NCBI GenBank assembly: GCA_963772335.1
Contig: CAVYXF010000003.1
Location: forward strand, 1-64,000
Length of the DNA: 64,000 bases
Direction: 5' to 3'
DNA from: CAVYXF01 sp963772335
GTDB lineage: Bacteria; Pseudomonadota; Alphaproteobacteria; Rhizobiales; Rhodomicrobiaceae
In this document: piece after piece, positions 35,626 to 44,476 of the stretch
Numbering within the stretch: position 1 is the stretch's first letter
Layout: each line of letters starts with the position of its first letter
The notes under the pieces: model-generated
Told to the model about the DNA's origin: nothing
The model's input: only the letters and a program-made list of their open reading frames with translations
The model's database searches: none
Translations under genes and position numbers: made by a program

Positions 35626-37488
35626 ATGTTTCGCTGGTTCGAATCCCTCATCGACCCTTACAGGCCGGTGGCGCTGGAGCAACCGCCCAGCCAATGGGTC
35701 AGATTTTTCCTTTTCTATGTCCGCCAGGTCTGGCCGGGCTTTGCCGCAATCATGGGGGTTGGCTTCGTGGCCGGCGCCATCGAGCTGTCCCTATTCGCTT
35801 TTCTCGGCCAGCTCGTCGATCTCGCACGCGCGGCGGAGACGCCGGAGCGGTTTTTCGCCGACCATGGCACGACGCTGATCTGGATGGCCTTGGTCGCCAT
35901 GATCGCGCGGCCGATCGTGTTTGCGCTGCACGCCATAACGATCAATCAGGTCGTTGCGGCGAACTTCACCAACCTCATTCGCTGGCAGACGCATCGCTAT
36001 GTGCTGCGCCAGAGCCTTTCCTATTTCCAGAACGACTTCGCGGGCCGCATCGCCAACAAGGTCATGCAGACCGGTCCGTCCCTGCGCGAGACCATGGTGC
36101 AGATGGTCGATGCGCTCTGGTTCGTGTTCGTCTACACGGGCGGGGCTATCGTTCTGTTCGTGCAGGCCGACGCAAGGCTGATCGCGCCACTTCTGATTTG
36201 GCTGCTCGCCTATATCGCTTCGATCGTCTATTTCGTGCCGCGCATGAAAGAGCGCTCCACGATCATGTCCGAGGCACGTTCGACACTCATGGGACGGATC
36301 GTCGACAGCTACACCAACATCATGACGGTGAAGCTGTTCGCCCACACCCATGGCGAGGACGGCTATGCGCGCGCCGCGATGGAGGACCACACCCGCAAAT
36401 TCCTGGACATGCTGCGGCTCTCGACGGTGTTCGAGAGCACGATCATCTTGACCTCAGGTTTCCTGATCGTGGGCACCTGCGGCCTTGCCATGCTCTTGTG
36501 GAGCCAGGGCTCGATCACGCTGGGCGCAGTCGCGCTGGCAACGGGCCTCGTGATCCGCATCAACAATATGGCCGGCTGGATCATGTGGGTGATGTCGAAC
36601 ATCTTCGAGAATATCGGCACGGTCCAGGAGGGCATGGAGGCGATTGCACGCCCGATCGCGGTGACGGACGCCCCCGGCGCCCAGCCGCTCAAAGTCACAC
36701 GCGGCGAGGTCCGCTACGATCACATCGTCTTCCACTATGGGCGCGAGGGCGGGCTGATCCAGGATCTCTCGCTCACCATTCCACCCGGTGAGAAGGTCGG
36801 CCTTGTCGGACGGTCGGGCGCGGGCAAGTCCACACTGGTCAATCTGCTGTTGCGCTTTCATGATCTCGAAGGCGGCCGCATTCTGATCGACGGCCAGGAC
36901 ATAGCCCAATGTACGCAAGACAGCCTGCGCGCACAGATTGGCCTCGTCACTCAGGACACCTCGCTCCTGCACCGGTCGGTGCGCGACAACATCCGCTATG
37001 GCAAGCCGGATGCGTCCGAAGCTGCCGTTCTTACCGCGGCGCGCCGTGCGCATGCCCATGACTTCATCGAAACGCTGGAGGACCTGAGCGGACGCCAGGG
37101 CTACGCGGCGCATGTCGGGGAGCGCGGCGTGAAGCTGTCCGGCGGTCAGCGCCAGCGCGTCGCGATTGCTCGGGTGCTGCTGAAGGATGCGCCGATTTTG
37201 ATCCTCGACGAAGCAACGTCTGCCCTCGACTCCGAGGTGGAGGGGGCGATCCAAGAGCAGCTCTATAACCTGATGAAGGGCAAGACGGTGATCGCGATCG
37301 CGCACCGGCTGTCGACGATTGCGGCCATGGACCGGCTGATCATTATGGATCGTGGACGTATCGTTGAAGAAGGTACGCACGAAAGTCTTTTGAAGCGAAG
37401 CGGTCTTTACGCCCAGCTCTGGTCGCGTCAGTCTGGTGGTTTCATCGTGGAAAGCCGGGTTGCGGAGCCGGTGCCTGCCGAGACATGA
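35626..37488 (+). CDS. ABC transporter, fused permease and ATPase (exporter type)
   Basis: Encodes 620 aa. The N-terminal half is a six-helix ABC_membrane domain (about residues 25-330); the C-terminal half is a nucleotide-binding domain with GLVGRSGAGKSTLVNLL (Walker A), LVTQDTSLLHRSVRDNI (Q-loop), VKLSGGQRQRVAIARVLLKDAPILILDEATSALDSE (signature and Walker B) and IAIAHRLSTIAAMDRLI (H-loop). It is a half-size exporter that works as a homodimer, MsbA-like. The substrate cannot be told. The gene stands alone; a hairpin lies 21 bp past its stop. Confidence 0.92.
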   Translation: MFRWFESLIDPYRPVALEQPPSQWVRFFLFYVRQVWPGFAAIMGVGFVAGAIELSLFAFLGQLVDLARAAETPERFFADHGTTLIWMALVAMIARPIVFALHAITINQVVAANFTNLIRWQTHRYVLRQSLSYFQNDFAGRIANKVMQTGPSLRETMVQMVDALWFVFVYTGGAIVLFVQADARLIAPLLIWLLAYIASIVYFVPRMKERSTIMSEARSTLMGRIVDSYTNIMTVKLFAHTHGEDGYARAAMEDHTRKFLDMLRLSTVFESTIILTSGFLIVGTCGLAMLLWSQGSITLGAVALATGLVIRINNMAGWIMWVMSNIFENIGTVQEGMEAIARPIAVTDAPGAQPLKVTRGEVRYDHIVFHYGREGGLIQDLSLTIPPGEKVGLVGRSGAGKSTLVNLLLRFHDLEGGRILIDGQDIAQCTQDSLRAQIGLVTQDTSLLHRSVRDNIRYGKPDASEAAVLTAARRAHAHDFIETLEDLSGRQGYAAHVGERGVKLSGGQRQRVAIARVLLKDAPILILDEATSALDSEVEGAIQEQLYNLMKGKTVIAIAHRLSTIAAMDRLIIMDRGRIVEEGTHESLLKRSGLYAQLWSRQSGGFIVESRVAEPVPAET

Positions 37489-37509
37489 CGTTGGTCGAAA
37501 TGTGAAGAT

Positions 37510-37542
37510 GTCCTGCCGGGAGGAGAAGATTTTCGGCAGGAC
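37510..37542 (+). terminator. Hairpin after the ABC exporter gene
   Basis: GTCCTGCCG (37510-37518) pairs perfectly with CGGCAGGAC (37534-37542) around a 15-nt loop. It starts 21 bp after the stop codon. No T-tract follows, so it is a stem-loop that may slow or stabilise rather than a classical intrinsic terminator. Confidence 0.5.
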
Positions 37543-37725
37543 TGTGCACCAAGTCTTCTTTCGTGTATTCGGAGCACGCAAGCGTCAGCAAGCTTTGTGT
37601 CCGGCACGCCGCCCGCGTCTGTTCAAGCGGCGAGACGTTATTGCACAGATGCGGGCAGCGCCAGATTCGCTATTCTTTAATGGCGCGCAAGGGATCGCAA
37701 TGATCCCGCGCCGTCGGGGGCGATC

Positions 37726-38256
37726 ATGGCAAAGATCGAGGATCTCACGCTCACCCGTGAACGGGAGTCCTTTCGACATCTGGTGCTGACCTTCGGCCCG
37801 AAGGTCAAGACGATGATGCTGCGCAACGGCGCCGATCCCGAAACCGCCGAAGACATCGCTCAGGAAACGATGATCACGGTCTGGCGGAAAGCGCACCTGT
37901 TCGCCGCCGAGAAAGGCAGCATCTCCACCTGGATCTACACCATTGCCCGCAATCTTCGCATCGATCGCCTGCGCCGGCAGGTGATCTGGCAGGTGTATGA
38001 GGAGGTTTTCGACAATCAGCCATCGAGCGAAGAGCTGGCCGAGGCACGGATCGCCCGTGAGCAGGAAGAAGCCAAGGTCGCTGCAGCATTGAAAACCCTT
38101 CCGGAAGAGCAGCGCCAGATCATTCAACTCGCCTTCGTCGATGGCCTCTCGCACAGCAAGATCGCCAAAAAACTTCAGCTGCCGCTTGGAACAGTGAAGT
38201 CGCGCGTACGTCTTGCCTATCAGAAATTGCGCGAGGAGGTGGAGGGGAGCGCGTGA
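37726..38256 (+). CDS. rpoE: RNA polymerase sigma factor, ECF11 (RpoE-ChrR) type
   Basis: Encodes 176 aa. Region 2 is clear in GADPETAEDIAQETMITVWRKAHLF and STWIYTIARNLRIDRLRRQ; region 4 in TLPEEQRQIIQLAFVDGLSHSKIAKKL and LGTVKSRVRLAYQKLRE. Pairing with a ChrR-type zinc anti-sigma places it in group ECF11, which answers singlet oxygen in Rhodobacter. The stop overlaps a GTG start for chrR, giving translational coupling so that sigma and anti-sigma are made together. The expected autoregulated promoter could not be pinned down. Confidence 0.92.
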   Translation: MAKIEDLTLTRERESFRHLVLTFGPKVKTMMLRNGADPETAEDIAQETMITVWRKAHLFAAEKGSISTWIYTIARNLRIDRLRRQVIWQVYEEVFDNQPSSEELAEARIAREQEEAKVAAALKTLPEEQRQIIQLAFVDGLSHSKIAKKLQLPLGTVKSRVRLAYQKLREEVEGSA

Positions 38257-38914
38257 CAATCTGTCATCATCCCCAAGGGGATACGCTGATCGCTTACGCG
38301 GCGGGAACGCTCGTGTCGGCGTTGTCGGCGCTCGTTTCCTGTCACCTTGCCATGTGCGAGAGCTGCCGCGCCGAGGTGCGGCGCTTGGAGGCGGTCGGCG
38401 GCGCCCTCTTGAGGAGGATGTGAAGGACGCAGAGCTGCACGGCAGGACTATCAATCGTGCCATCGCCCGTCTCTCCAAGCCGCCGCGGCCGGGTGCCACC
38501 GCGCGAACCGCGCAGGCGGATGAGCCTCACTCGGTCTTGCCGAAACCGCTTGCGTGCCACCTTGGAATGGGGATTGATGATGTCCCGTGGACGACGCTGA
38601 AGCCCGGAATCGAGCAGTATAAAATCAAGCTCTCAAGAGGTGGCGGCGATCTGCGTCTGGTGCGCGCGCAGCCCGGCCTCAAGCTTCTCAGGCACGGGCA
38701 TTACGGCGCAGAGCTGACGCTTGTGCTCAAGGGCGCCTATACCGATGAGACAGGCGACTATCAGGTTGGGGAGGTAGCCGATCTTGACGAGGACATCGAA
38801 CATCGCCCGCGCGTCCTCGGCGAGGAGGAATGTATCTGCATCATCGCCGGCGAAACCCATCCTCGCTATAAGACGCTCACCCTGCGCCTGCTCCGGCCCT
38901 TCTTCGGATATTGA
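38253..38914 (+). pseudogene. chrR: ChrR-type anti-sigma factor, one frameshift
   Basis: The N-terminal zinc-binding anti-sigma domain reads from a GTG overlapping the rpoE stop: ICHHPQGDTLIAYAAGTL, then CHLAMCESCRAEVR, giving the His/His-x3-Cys-x2-Cys pattern. The C-terminal cupin, which senses the signal in ChrR, is in another frame: LKLLRHGHYGAELTLVLKG, then DIEHRPRVL, containing its metal ligands. A one-base loss near 38393 (ttgaggagg where ttggaggagg would keep the frame) separates them. As written a ~50-residue zinc domain would be made alone. In the corrected frame it has about 220 residues, normal for ChrR. Confidence 0.88.
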
Positions 38915-38920
38915 TCTGCC

Positions 38921-39679
38921 ATGATGCCGCCCTGGCAGGTGGCCTGGATCACCGGCGCCGGCACAGGCATCGGCCGCGCCCTGGCGCTCGACCTCGCCCG
39001 CGAGGGGGTGAAAGTCGCCGCGACCGCCCGCACCGAGCGCAATCTCAGCCTGCTTGCCGCCCATCATGTGGCGGTGGATTTCTATCCGCTCGACGTGACC
39101 GACAGGGCGGCTGTCGCGGAAGCTGTCGAGGAGATCGAGAGCGCGCTCGGCCCGATCGATCTTGCCATCCTCAGTGCCGGCACATGGCGCCCCCTCAGCG
39201 CCGACAAGTTCGATGCGGTGGCGATCCGCGAGGCACTCGAGACCAACTACATGGGCGCGATTCACTGCATCGAGGTGCTGCTGCCGCGCATGATCGAGCG
39301 CCGACGCGGCCACATCGCCATCATGGCCTCGGTGATCGGCTATCGCGGCATGATGCGGGCCGGCGGCTATGGTCCGACCAAGGCGGCGCTGATCAACCTG
39401 GCGGAATGCCTCTATGCGGACGTGGCGCGGTTTGGCGTGAAGATCAGCCTCATCAATCCGGGGTTTGTCGACACGCCAATGACCCGCGGCGCGGAAACCC
39501 CCTTGCCATTTCTGATCAGCGCGGAGGATGCTTCGGCGCGCATCATCAAAGGCCTGAAACAAGATAAATTCGAGATCGCCTTCCCCTGGCCACTGGTATG
39601 GCCGCTCAAAATTGCCAGAATTTTGCCATATAAGCTTTATTTCTGGACATTGCGCCGTTTCGGCATTGGCCGGCGTTAA
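38921..39679 (+). CDS. SDR family oxidoreductase, RpoE-ChrR operon member
   Basis: Encodes 252 aa of a classical short-chain dehydrogenase: WITGAGTGIGRALALDLA (cofactor-binding Gly motif), LDVTD, LSAGTWRP, and the active-site Tyr-x3-Lys in GGYGPTKAALI. It starts 7 bp after chrR and is therefore probably in the same operon; SDR genes commonly follow rpoE-chrR in Proteobacteria, where the operon also tends to carry cfa-like genes. Its substrate is unknown; a lipid- or carotenoid-derived aldehyde would fit the context, but that is inference. Confidence 0.87.
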   Translation: MMPPWQVAWITGAGTGIGRALALDLAREGVKVAATARTERNLSLLAAHHVAVDFYPLDVTDRAAVAEAVEEIESALGPIDLAILSAGTWRPLSADKFDAVAIREALETNYMGAIHCIEVLLPRMIERRRGHIAIMASVIGYRGMMRAGGYGPTKAALINLAECLYADVARFGVKISLINPGFVDTPMTRGAETPLPFLISAEDASARIIKGLKQDKFEIAFPWPLVWPLKIARILPYKLYFWTLRRFGIGRR

Positions 39680-39778
39680 CCGCAAGGGTCTGTTCGTCGT
39701 TGTCCTGGAGCGCGATTGTCGTTAGCTCTCAACGCCTCCATCTCTCACGAGAGAAAGCTGTTTTGTCTTTGGAGTGTT

Positions 39779-40873
39779 ATGCCGCGTCCGCTCAGGCTCT
39801 GCCTCTTGCTCGCTGTTCTGCTTTGTGCCGCTTCTCTCGCCAAGGCCGAAAACGTCGTCGAGACCACCCCGAACGCGGTAGCCGCGCCGGCGGATGACGC
39901 CAATGCGTCCTCGCCCCTGGAGGCCGCACTTGATGCGGAGGGTTTTCATCTCGGTGCTCCGGCCTTTATTCGCATTCTCAAGGCGGATTCGCGCCTGGAG
40001 TTGTGGATGCTCAAACAGGGGCGTTTCGAGCTGTTCCGCAGCTATAGCATCTGTAAGTGGTCGGGCGGGCTCGGACCCAAGCTGCAGCAGGGCGACCGGC
40101 AGAGCCCGGAAGGGGTGTATTTCATCACCGGCGGCGATCTGATCGTCAACGCCCGCTGGCACCGGGCGATGAATGTCGGCTTCCCCAATGCCCGCGACAA
40201 CGCGCTTGGCCTCACCGGCTCGGGCATTCTGATCCATGGCAGGTGCTCCTCGATAGGCTGCTTCGCCATGACCAATCCGGTGGTCGAGGAGGTCTATGAC
40301 ATTGTCCAGGCTGCGCTTGAAGCCGGACAGCCGCGCGTGCCGGTGCATATCTTTCCCTTCGCCCTCACCCGCGAGAAGCTTGCCGCAGCAGCCCACGATG
40401 AGTGGTCGGATTTCTGGAAGGAGCTGAAGCGCGGCTATGACCTGTTTCTGCGCGACGGGCTGCCGCCACGAACATTTGTGTGCAACGGCCAGTATGCCTT
40501 CCAGTCACGGCGTGCGCCTGTCGTCTCGATGAGGGGCAATTCCGTCTGCACGGCGGTGACGCGTCCGGCGCATCCCGTCGCCGCCGCCGTCGCCTTTCGG
40601 GCCGCAGGCACCCGTCTCGCAGCAGCCGTGCCGGATGTCCAGGCGCTGCAAAGCGAAAAGTGCGGCCCACGCGACCAGCGCTGTCTTCGCTTCAAGGCAG
40701 CCTTGCGAAGTGCCGTTCGTTGCCCGCGCAAATATGGCCGATGCCGCAATCCGCAGGTTGCGGCGGTGAAAAGCATTGATTGTCCGCTCAAATTTCCCCG
40801 CTGCCGCAAGGGCGGCAGAAGCACGAGCAAGGCCGCCTTGGCGACGCTCAAGACCAAGCCAAATTCGCGTTAA
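39779..40873 (+). CDS. L,D-transpeptidase family protein with Cys-repeat tail
   Basis: Encodes 364 aa. A signal peptide (about 1-23, ending ASLAKA) leads to a YkuD/YafK-like catalytic domain: GLGPKLQQGDRQSPEGVYFI and the active site GSGILIHGRCSSIGCFAM with the catalytic His and Cys. Such enzymes form or cut L,D links in peptidoglycan or on lipoprotein. The C-terminal ~70 residues are unusual: three 20-residue repeats each begin with a C-x6-C unit (CGPRDQRC, CPRKYGRC, CPLKFPRC; residues 295-354). The ATG at 39779 puts the signal peptide at the N-terminus and follows TGGAG; an upstream start at 39716 is possible. Confidence 0.8.
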   Translation: MPRPLRLCLLLAVLLCAASLAKAENVVETTPNAVAAPADDANASSPLEAALDAEGFHLGAPAFIRILKADSRLELWMLKQGRFELFRSYSICKWSGGLGPKLQQGDRQSPEGVYFITGGDLIVNARWHRAMNVGFPNARDNALGLTGSGILIHGRCSSIGCFAMTNPVVEEVYDIVQAALEAGQPRVPVHIFPFALTREKLAAAAHDEWSDFWKELKRGYDLFLRDGLPPRTFVCNGQYAFQSRRAPVVSMRGNSVCTAVTRPAHPVAAAVAFRAAGTRLAAAVPDVQALQSEKCGPRDQRCLRFKAALRSAVRCPRKYGRCRNPQVAAVKSIDCPLKFPRCRKGGRSTSKAALATLKTKPNSR

Positions 40874-40892
40874 ATGTGAAACCCCTGGGGCA

Positions 40893-40919
40893 TTAGCACT
40901 CACCTCTTGACAGTGCTAG
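40893..40919. promoter_or_regulatory. CIRCE operator upstream of groES
   Basis: TTAGCACTC, nine bases, then CAGTGCTAG matches the HrcA-binding CIRCE element (TTAGCACTC-N9-GAGTGCTAA). The left arm is perfect and the right arm has two changes. It lies about 80 bp before groES, the expected place. It predicts repression of groESL by HrcA, with a possibly weaker right half-site. Confidence 0.9.
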
Positions 40920-41001
40920 TAATCGGGATTAGATCGCCGCTATCGGGGGAGGGCTACGAAATGCCCCCCGCCTCAAGGTTTAGCGATAGGAGGTTCGTCT
41001 G

Positions 41002-41340
41002 ATGAAATTTCGTCCGCTGCATGATCGTGTTGTCGTTCGCCGTGTTGAGGCAGAACTGAAGTCTGCCGGTGGTATCATCATTCCGGAGACCGCGCAGGAG
41101 AAGCCGCAGCAGGGTGAAGTGGTCGCCGTCGGCCCTGGTGCCCGCAATGACAAGGGCGAGGTTGCGCCGATGGATGTGAAGGCCGGCGACCGCGTGCTGT
41201 TCGGCAAATGGTCTGGCACCGAAGTTAAGATCGATGGCGAAGACCTGCTGATCATGAAGGAAAGCGACATTATGGGTGTTCTGGAAGGCGCCGCCGCCCA
41301 GTCGAACCCGGCCAGTGGCAAGAAGAAGGCCGCCGCGTAA
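41002..41340 (+). CDS. groS: Co-chaperonin GroES
   Basis: Encodes 112 aa. KFRPLHDRVVVRR at the start, TAQEKPQQGEVVAVGPG (mobile loop region) and VLFGKWSGTEVKIDGEDLLIMKESDIMGVLE are standard GroES. It caps GroEL during protein folding. The C-terminus has an extra AAAQSNPASGKKKAAA extension that is longer than most GroES. A GATAGGAGG ribosome-binding site precedes the ATG. It is the first gene of a CIRCE-controlled groESL operon. Confidence 0.96.
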   Translation: MKFRPLHDRVVVRRVEAELKSAGGIIIPETAQEKPQQGEVVAVGPGARNDKGEVAPMDVKAGDRVLFGKWSGTEVKIDGEDLLIMKESDIMGVLEGAAAQSNPASGKKKAAA

Positions 41341-41387
41341 CCCCATCCCCCTTAGCAGATACCTCAGATTTTTAGGAGTTGACAGAA

Positions 41388-43016
41388 ATGGCAGCTAAAG
41401 ACGTCAGATTCGCGCAAGATGCCCGTGACCGCATGCTGCGCGGCATCGATATTCTGGCTGATGCCGTCAAGGTGACGCTCGGCCCCAAGGGCCGCAATGT
41501 CGTGCTCGACAAGTCGTTCGGCGCGCCGCGCATCACCAAGGACGGCGTCACCGTCGCCAAGGAAATCGAGCTTGAGGACAAGTTCGAGAATATGGGCGCC
41601 CAGATGGTGCGCGAAGTCGCCTCCAAGACCAACGACATCGCTGGCGATGGCACCACGACCGCGACCGTTCTCGCCCAGGCCATCGTGAAGGAAGGCGCCC
41701 GTGCGGTTGCCGCCGGTGCCAATCCGATGGATTTGAAGCGCGGCGTCGATATCGCCGTCGCCGCGGTGGTGAAGGAGCTGGCCGCTCAGTCCAAGAAGGT
41801 GACCTCCTCCAGCGAAGTCGCCCAGGTCGGCACGATTTCCTCCAATGGCGATGAAGAGATCGGCAAGAAGATCGCCGAGGCCATGGAAAAGGTCGGCAAT
41901 GAAGGCGTGATCACGGTCGAGGAGTCGAAGGGCCTCGATACCGAGCTCGACATCGTCGAGGGCATGCAGTTCGATCGCGGCTACATCTCCCCCTATTTCG
42001 TCACCGACGCCGAGAAGATGCGCGTCGAGCTCGACGATCCGCTGATCCTCATCAACGAGAAGAAGCTCTCCAACCTCCAGGCCATGCTTCCGGTCCTCGA
42101 GGCCGTGGTGCAGTCCTCCCGTCCGCTGCTGATTATTGCCGAGGACGTCGAGGGCGAGGCGCTGGCCACGCTCGTCGTCAACAAGCTGCGCGGCGGCCTC
42201 AAGGTTGCGGCTGTTAAGGCGCCGGGCTTCGGTGATCGCCGCAAGGCCATGCTGCAGGATATCGCCATTCTCACCGGTGGTGAGGTGATCTCCGAGGATC
42301 TCGGCATCAAGCTGGAGAATGTCGGTCTCGACATGCTCGGCCGCGCCAAGAAGATCGTCATCACCAAGGACGACACCACCGTCGTCGACGGCGCTGGCGA
42401 GAAGAGCGCGATCGAGGCCCGCGTCGGCCAGATCAAGCAGCAGATCGAGGAGACCACCTCCGACTACGACAAGGAGAAGCTCCAGGAGCGTCTGGCCAAG
42501 CTGGCGGGCGGCGTTGCCGTTCTCAAGGTTGGCGGCGCGACCGAAGTCGAGGTGAAGGAGAAGAAGGACCGTGTGGATGACGCGCTGAACGCCACCCGCG
42601 CGGCGGTCGAGGAAGGCATTGTCCCGGGCGGCGGCGTCGCGCTGCTGCGTGCGATCAAAGTCCTGGATCAGCTTACTGTCGCCGATGAGGATCAGAAGGC
42701 GGGCGTGAACATTGTTCGCAAGGCCATCCAGGTCCCGGCACGCATCATCGCCGCCAATGCCGGCGAGGACGGTGCGGTGATCGCGGGCAAGATCCTCGAC
42801 AACACGAGCTACAATTTCGGCTACAACGCCCAGACCGGCGAATATGGCGATCTGGTCGGCCAGGGCGTGATCGACCCGGTGAAGGTCGTGCGCACGGCGT
42901 TGCAGGACGCAGCCTCCATTGCCGGCCTCCTGATCACCACCGAGGCCATGGTTGCCGAGAAGCCGAAGAAGGACGCGCCGATGCCCCCGATGCCGGGCGG
43001 CGGCATGGACTACTAA
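41388..43016 (+). CDS. groL: Chaperonin GroEL
   Basis: Encodes 542 aa, forming the 14-mer folding chamber. ATP-binding GDGTTTATVLAQAI, VTLGPKGRNVVLDKSFGAP and the C-terminal GGM motif (PGGGMDY) are present. The start ATG at 41388 follows TAGGAG and gives MAAKDVRFAQDARDRML; a TTG three codons upstream is less likely. An intrinsic terminator follows at 43045. One copy is visible; Hyphomicrobiales often have more elsewhere. Confidence 0.97.
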   Translation: MAAKDVRFAQDARDRMLRGIDILADAVKVTLGPKGRNVVLDKSFGAPRITKDGVTVAKEIELEDKFENMGAQMVREVASKTNDIAGDGTTTATVLAQAIVKEGARAVAAGANPMDLKRGVDIAVAAVVKELAAQSKKVTSSSEVAQVGTISSNGDEEIGKKIAEAMEKVGNEGVITVEESKGLDTELDIVEGMQFDRGYISPYFVTDAEKMRVELDDPLILINEKKLSNLQAMLPVLEAVVQSSRPLLIIAEDVEGEALATLVVNKLRGGLKVAAVKAPGFGDRRKAMLQDIAILTGGEVISEDLGIKLENVGLDMLGRAKKIVITKDDTTVVDGAGEKSAIEARVGQIKQQIEETTSDYDKEKLQERLAKLAGGVAVLKVGGATEVEVKEKKDRVDDALNATRAAVEEGIVPGGGVALLRAIKVLDQLTVADEDQKAGVNIVRKAIQVPARIIAANAGEDGAVIAGKILDNTSYNFGYNAQTGEYGDLVGQGVIDPVKVVRTALQDAASIAGLLITTEAMVAEKPKKDAPMPPMPGGGMDY

Positions 43017-43044
43017 GCGGCTCGACGCTGTAGAAGATATGGAG

Positions 43045-43067
43045 AGGCCCGCCCGCGCGGGCCTTTT
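43045..43067 (+). terminator. Rho-independent terminator of groESL
   Basis: AGGCCCGC (43045-43052) pairs with GCGGGCCT (43057-43064) around a four-base loop and is followed by a T-run (cctttt). It lies about 29 bp after the groEL stop codon and is a classical intrinsic terminator. Confidence 0.9.
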
Positions 43068-43147
43068 CATTTTACACAAGGCGAGCTGATAGGTCCGGCT
43101 TCATTCGGCAGCAAAATAGGGCAGAGCGTGAGCTACGCGACGGTATG

Positions 43148-43201
43148 CCCCCCTCCCCTTACGGGAGAGGGCGGACGCCGTCAGGCGTCCGGGTGAGGGG
43201 G
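43148..43201. repeat. REP-like palindromic repeat between groEL and folD
   Basis: Contains ccctccccttacgggagagg, then the hairpin gcggacgccgtcaggcgtccg, then gggtgagggg. It shares the ccctc-ccc/gggagaggg and gtgagggg parts with the units at 13063-13180 and 61712-61736. Its position between a finished operon and a convergent gene suits a message-end or extragenic repeat. Confidence 0.75.
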
Positions 43202-43230
43202 CGTTTGTTGGTAGAGCCAAGAGACTCTGC

Positions 43231-44130
43231 TTAGGAAAAATCCGGCTGCGGGAGCCCGTGAATCGCACATGCCGCGCGGAGCGTATTGGCGAGGAGGCAG
43301 GCGATGGTCATCGGGCCGACGCCGCCAGGAACGGGCGTGATAGCCCCCGCCACCTGCCGCGCGGCGGCAAAATCGACATCCCCGACAAGCTTGGTTCCGC
43401 CCTCGCCCTTTTCCGGCGCCGGCACGCGATTGATGCCGACATCGATCACCGTCGCCCCAGGTCTGATCCAGTCGCCGCGCACCATTTGCGGCCGTCCAAT
43501 CGCGGCGACCAGCAGGTCCGCAGCCCGGGTGAGAGCCGGCAGGTCGCGGGAGCGGGAATGCGCGATTGTCACGGTTGCGTTCTCGGCGAGGAGGAGCTGC
43601 GCGACCGGCTTGCCGACCAGGTTCGAGCGGCCGATGACCAGGGCATTCAAACCGGTGAGATCGCCAAGCGCATGCCTGGCGAGCAGCACGCAGCCAAGCG
43701 GGGTGCAGGGCACAAGACCGGGAATACCGGACGCCAGCCTGCCAACATTGATGGGATTGAGACCATCGACATCCTTCTCCGGCGCAATGGTCTCGATCAC
43801 CCTGCCCTGATCGATCTGAGCGGGCAGCGGAAACTGCACCAGGATGCCATGGATGGCGTTATCGGCGTTCAGACTGCGCACGAGAGCGAGCAGCTTGGCT
43901 TCGCTCGTGGTTTCGGGCAGGCGATGCTCGATAGAGCGCATCCCTGCCGCTTCCGTCTCGCGGCCCTTGCTTCGAACGTAGACCTGGCTCGCCGGATTGT
44001 CCCCGACGAGGACCACGGCGAGGCCAGGTGTCCAGCCATGCGCCGCCTCAAGCGCGGCGACGCGCTCGCGCACTTTCATCTTGAGATTGGCTGCAACTGC
44101 CTTGCCGTCGATGATGCGCGCCTCGGCCAT
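43231..44130 (-). CDS. folD: Methylenetetrahydrofolate dehydrogenase / cyclohydrolase FolD
   Basis: Encodes 299 aa. It interconverts 5,10-methylene- and 10-formyl-tetrahydrofolate. Active-site Lys and substrate motifs are in VGDNPASQVYVRSKGRETEAAG and GILVQFPLPAQID; the NADP-binding region has DGLNPINVGRL and NALVIGRSNLVGKPVAQLLL; the C-terminus has TPVPGGVGPMTIACLLANT. The start at MAEARIIDGK fits the family; seven upstream codons are excluded. The DUF167 gene ends 4 bp before its start on the same strand, so folD is probably cotranscribed with yggT and DUF167. Confidence 0.95.
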   Translation of the reverse strand: MAEARIIDGKAVAANLKMKVRERVAALEAAHGWTPGLAVVLVGDNPASQVYVRSKGRETEAAGMRSIEHRLPETTSEAKLLALVRSLNADNAIHGILVQFPLPAQIDQGRVIETIAPEKDVDGLNPINVGRLASGIPGLVPCTPLGCVLLARHALGDLTGLNALVIGRSNLVGKPVAQLLLAENATVTIAHSRSRDLPALTRAADLLVAAIGRPQMVRGDWIRPGATVIDVGINRVPAPEKGEGGTKLVGDVDFAAARQVAGAITPVPGGVGPMTIACLLANTLRAACAIHGLPQPDFS

Positions 44131-44134
44131 GGCT

Positions 44135-44476
44135 TCACTCCTTGCCGGCAATGCGGGCGGCGAGTTTGGCCATCAGCTCCGCCGGCTCGCCCGTCACAAA
44201 GACCTGCTTCTGGCGCGCCTTGGCGCCCGCGGCGACCTTAAGCCCGCTCTTGGGTTCGCTCAACCATTTCGCCAACGCCCTGATCACGGCATCATTTGCC
44301 TCGCCTTTATCTGGCAAAGCACGGACCGTGATCCTCAGCGCCGTGCCGTCCGCCCGCCGCTCCAGGCCGAGGACCGCATCGGACGACGCTTTCGGCGTCA
44401 CACGCAGGTGGATGATGATGCCGCCAGGAACGATGCGGCCGGGGAGGCTTTTCGGATCGGCCCCAGCGCCCGTCAA
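44135..44476 (-). CDS. DUF167 (YggU-like) protein
   Basis: Encodes 113 aa. The core IIIHLRVTPKASSDAVLGLERRADG ... ITVRALPDKGEANDAVIRALAKWLSEPKSGLKVAAGAKARQK is DUF167/YggU, a small conserved cytoplasmic protein of unknown biochemical role. The TTG at 44476 overlaps the yggT stop (TTGA) and gives the right length; an upstream open frame antisense to nothing useful is ignored. YggT-YggU adjacency is widely conserved, which supports the start choice. Confidence 0.82.
   Translation of the reverse strand: MTGAGADPKSLPGRIVPGGIIIHLRVTPKASSDAVLGLERRADGTALRITVRALPDKGEANDAVIRALAKWLSEPKSGLKVAAGAKARQKQVFVTGEPAELMAKLAARIAGKE

Noticed and set aside
37690..37725. TGATCC before rpoE as the ECF11 promoter -35 (TGATCC-N18-TAAGA)
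   Set aside because: The expected TAAGA-like -10 box is not at the right distance, so the match to TGATCC is probably chance.
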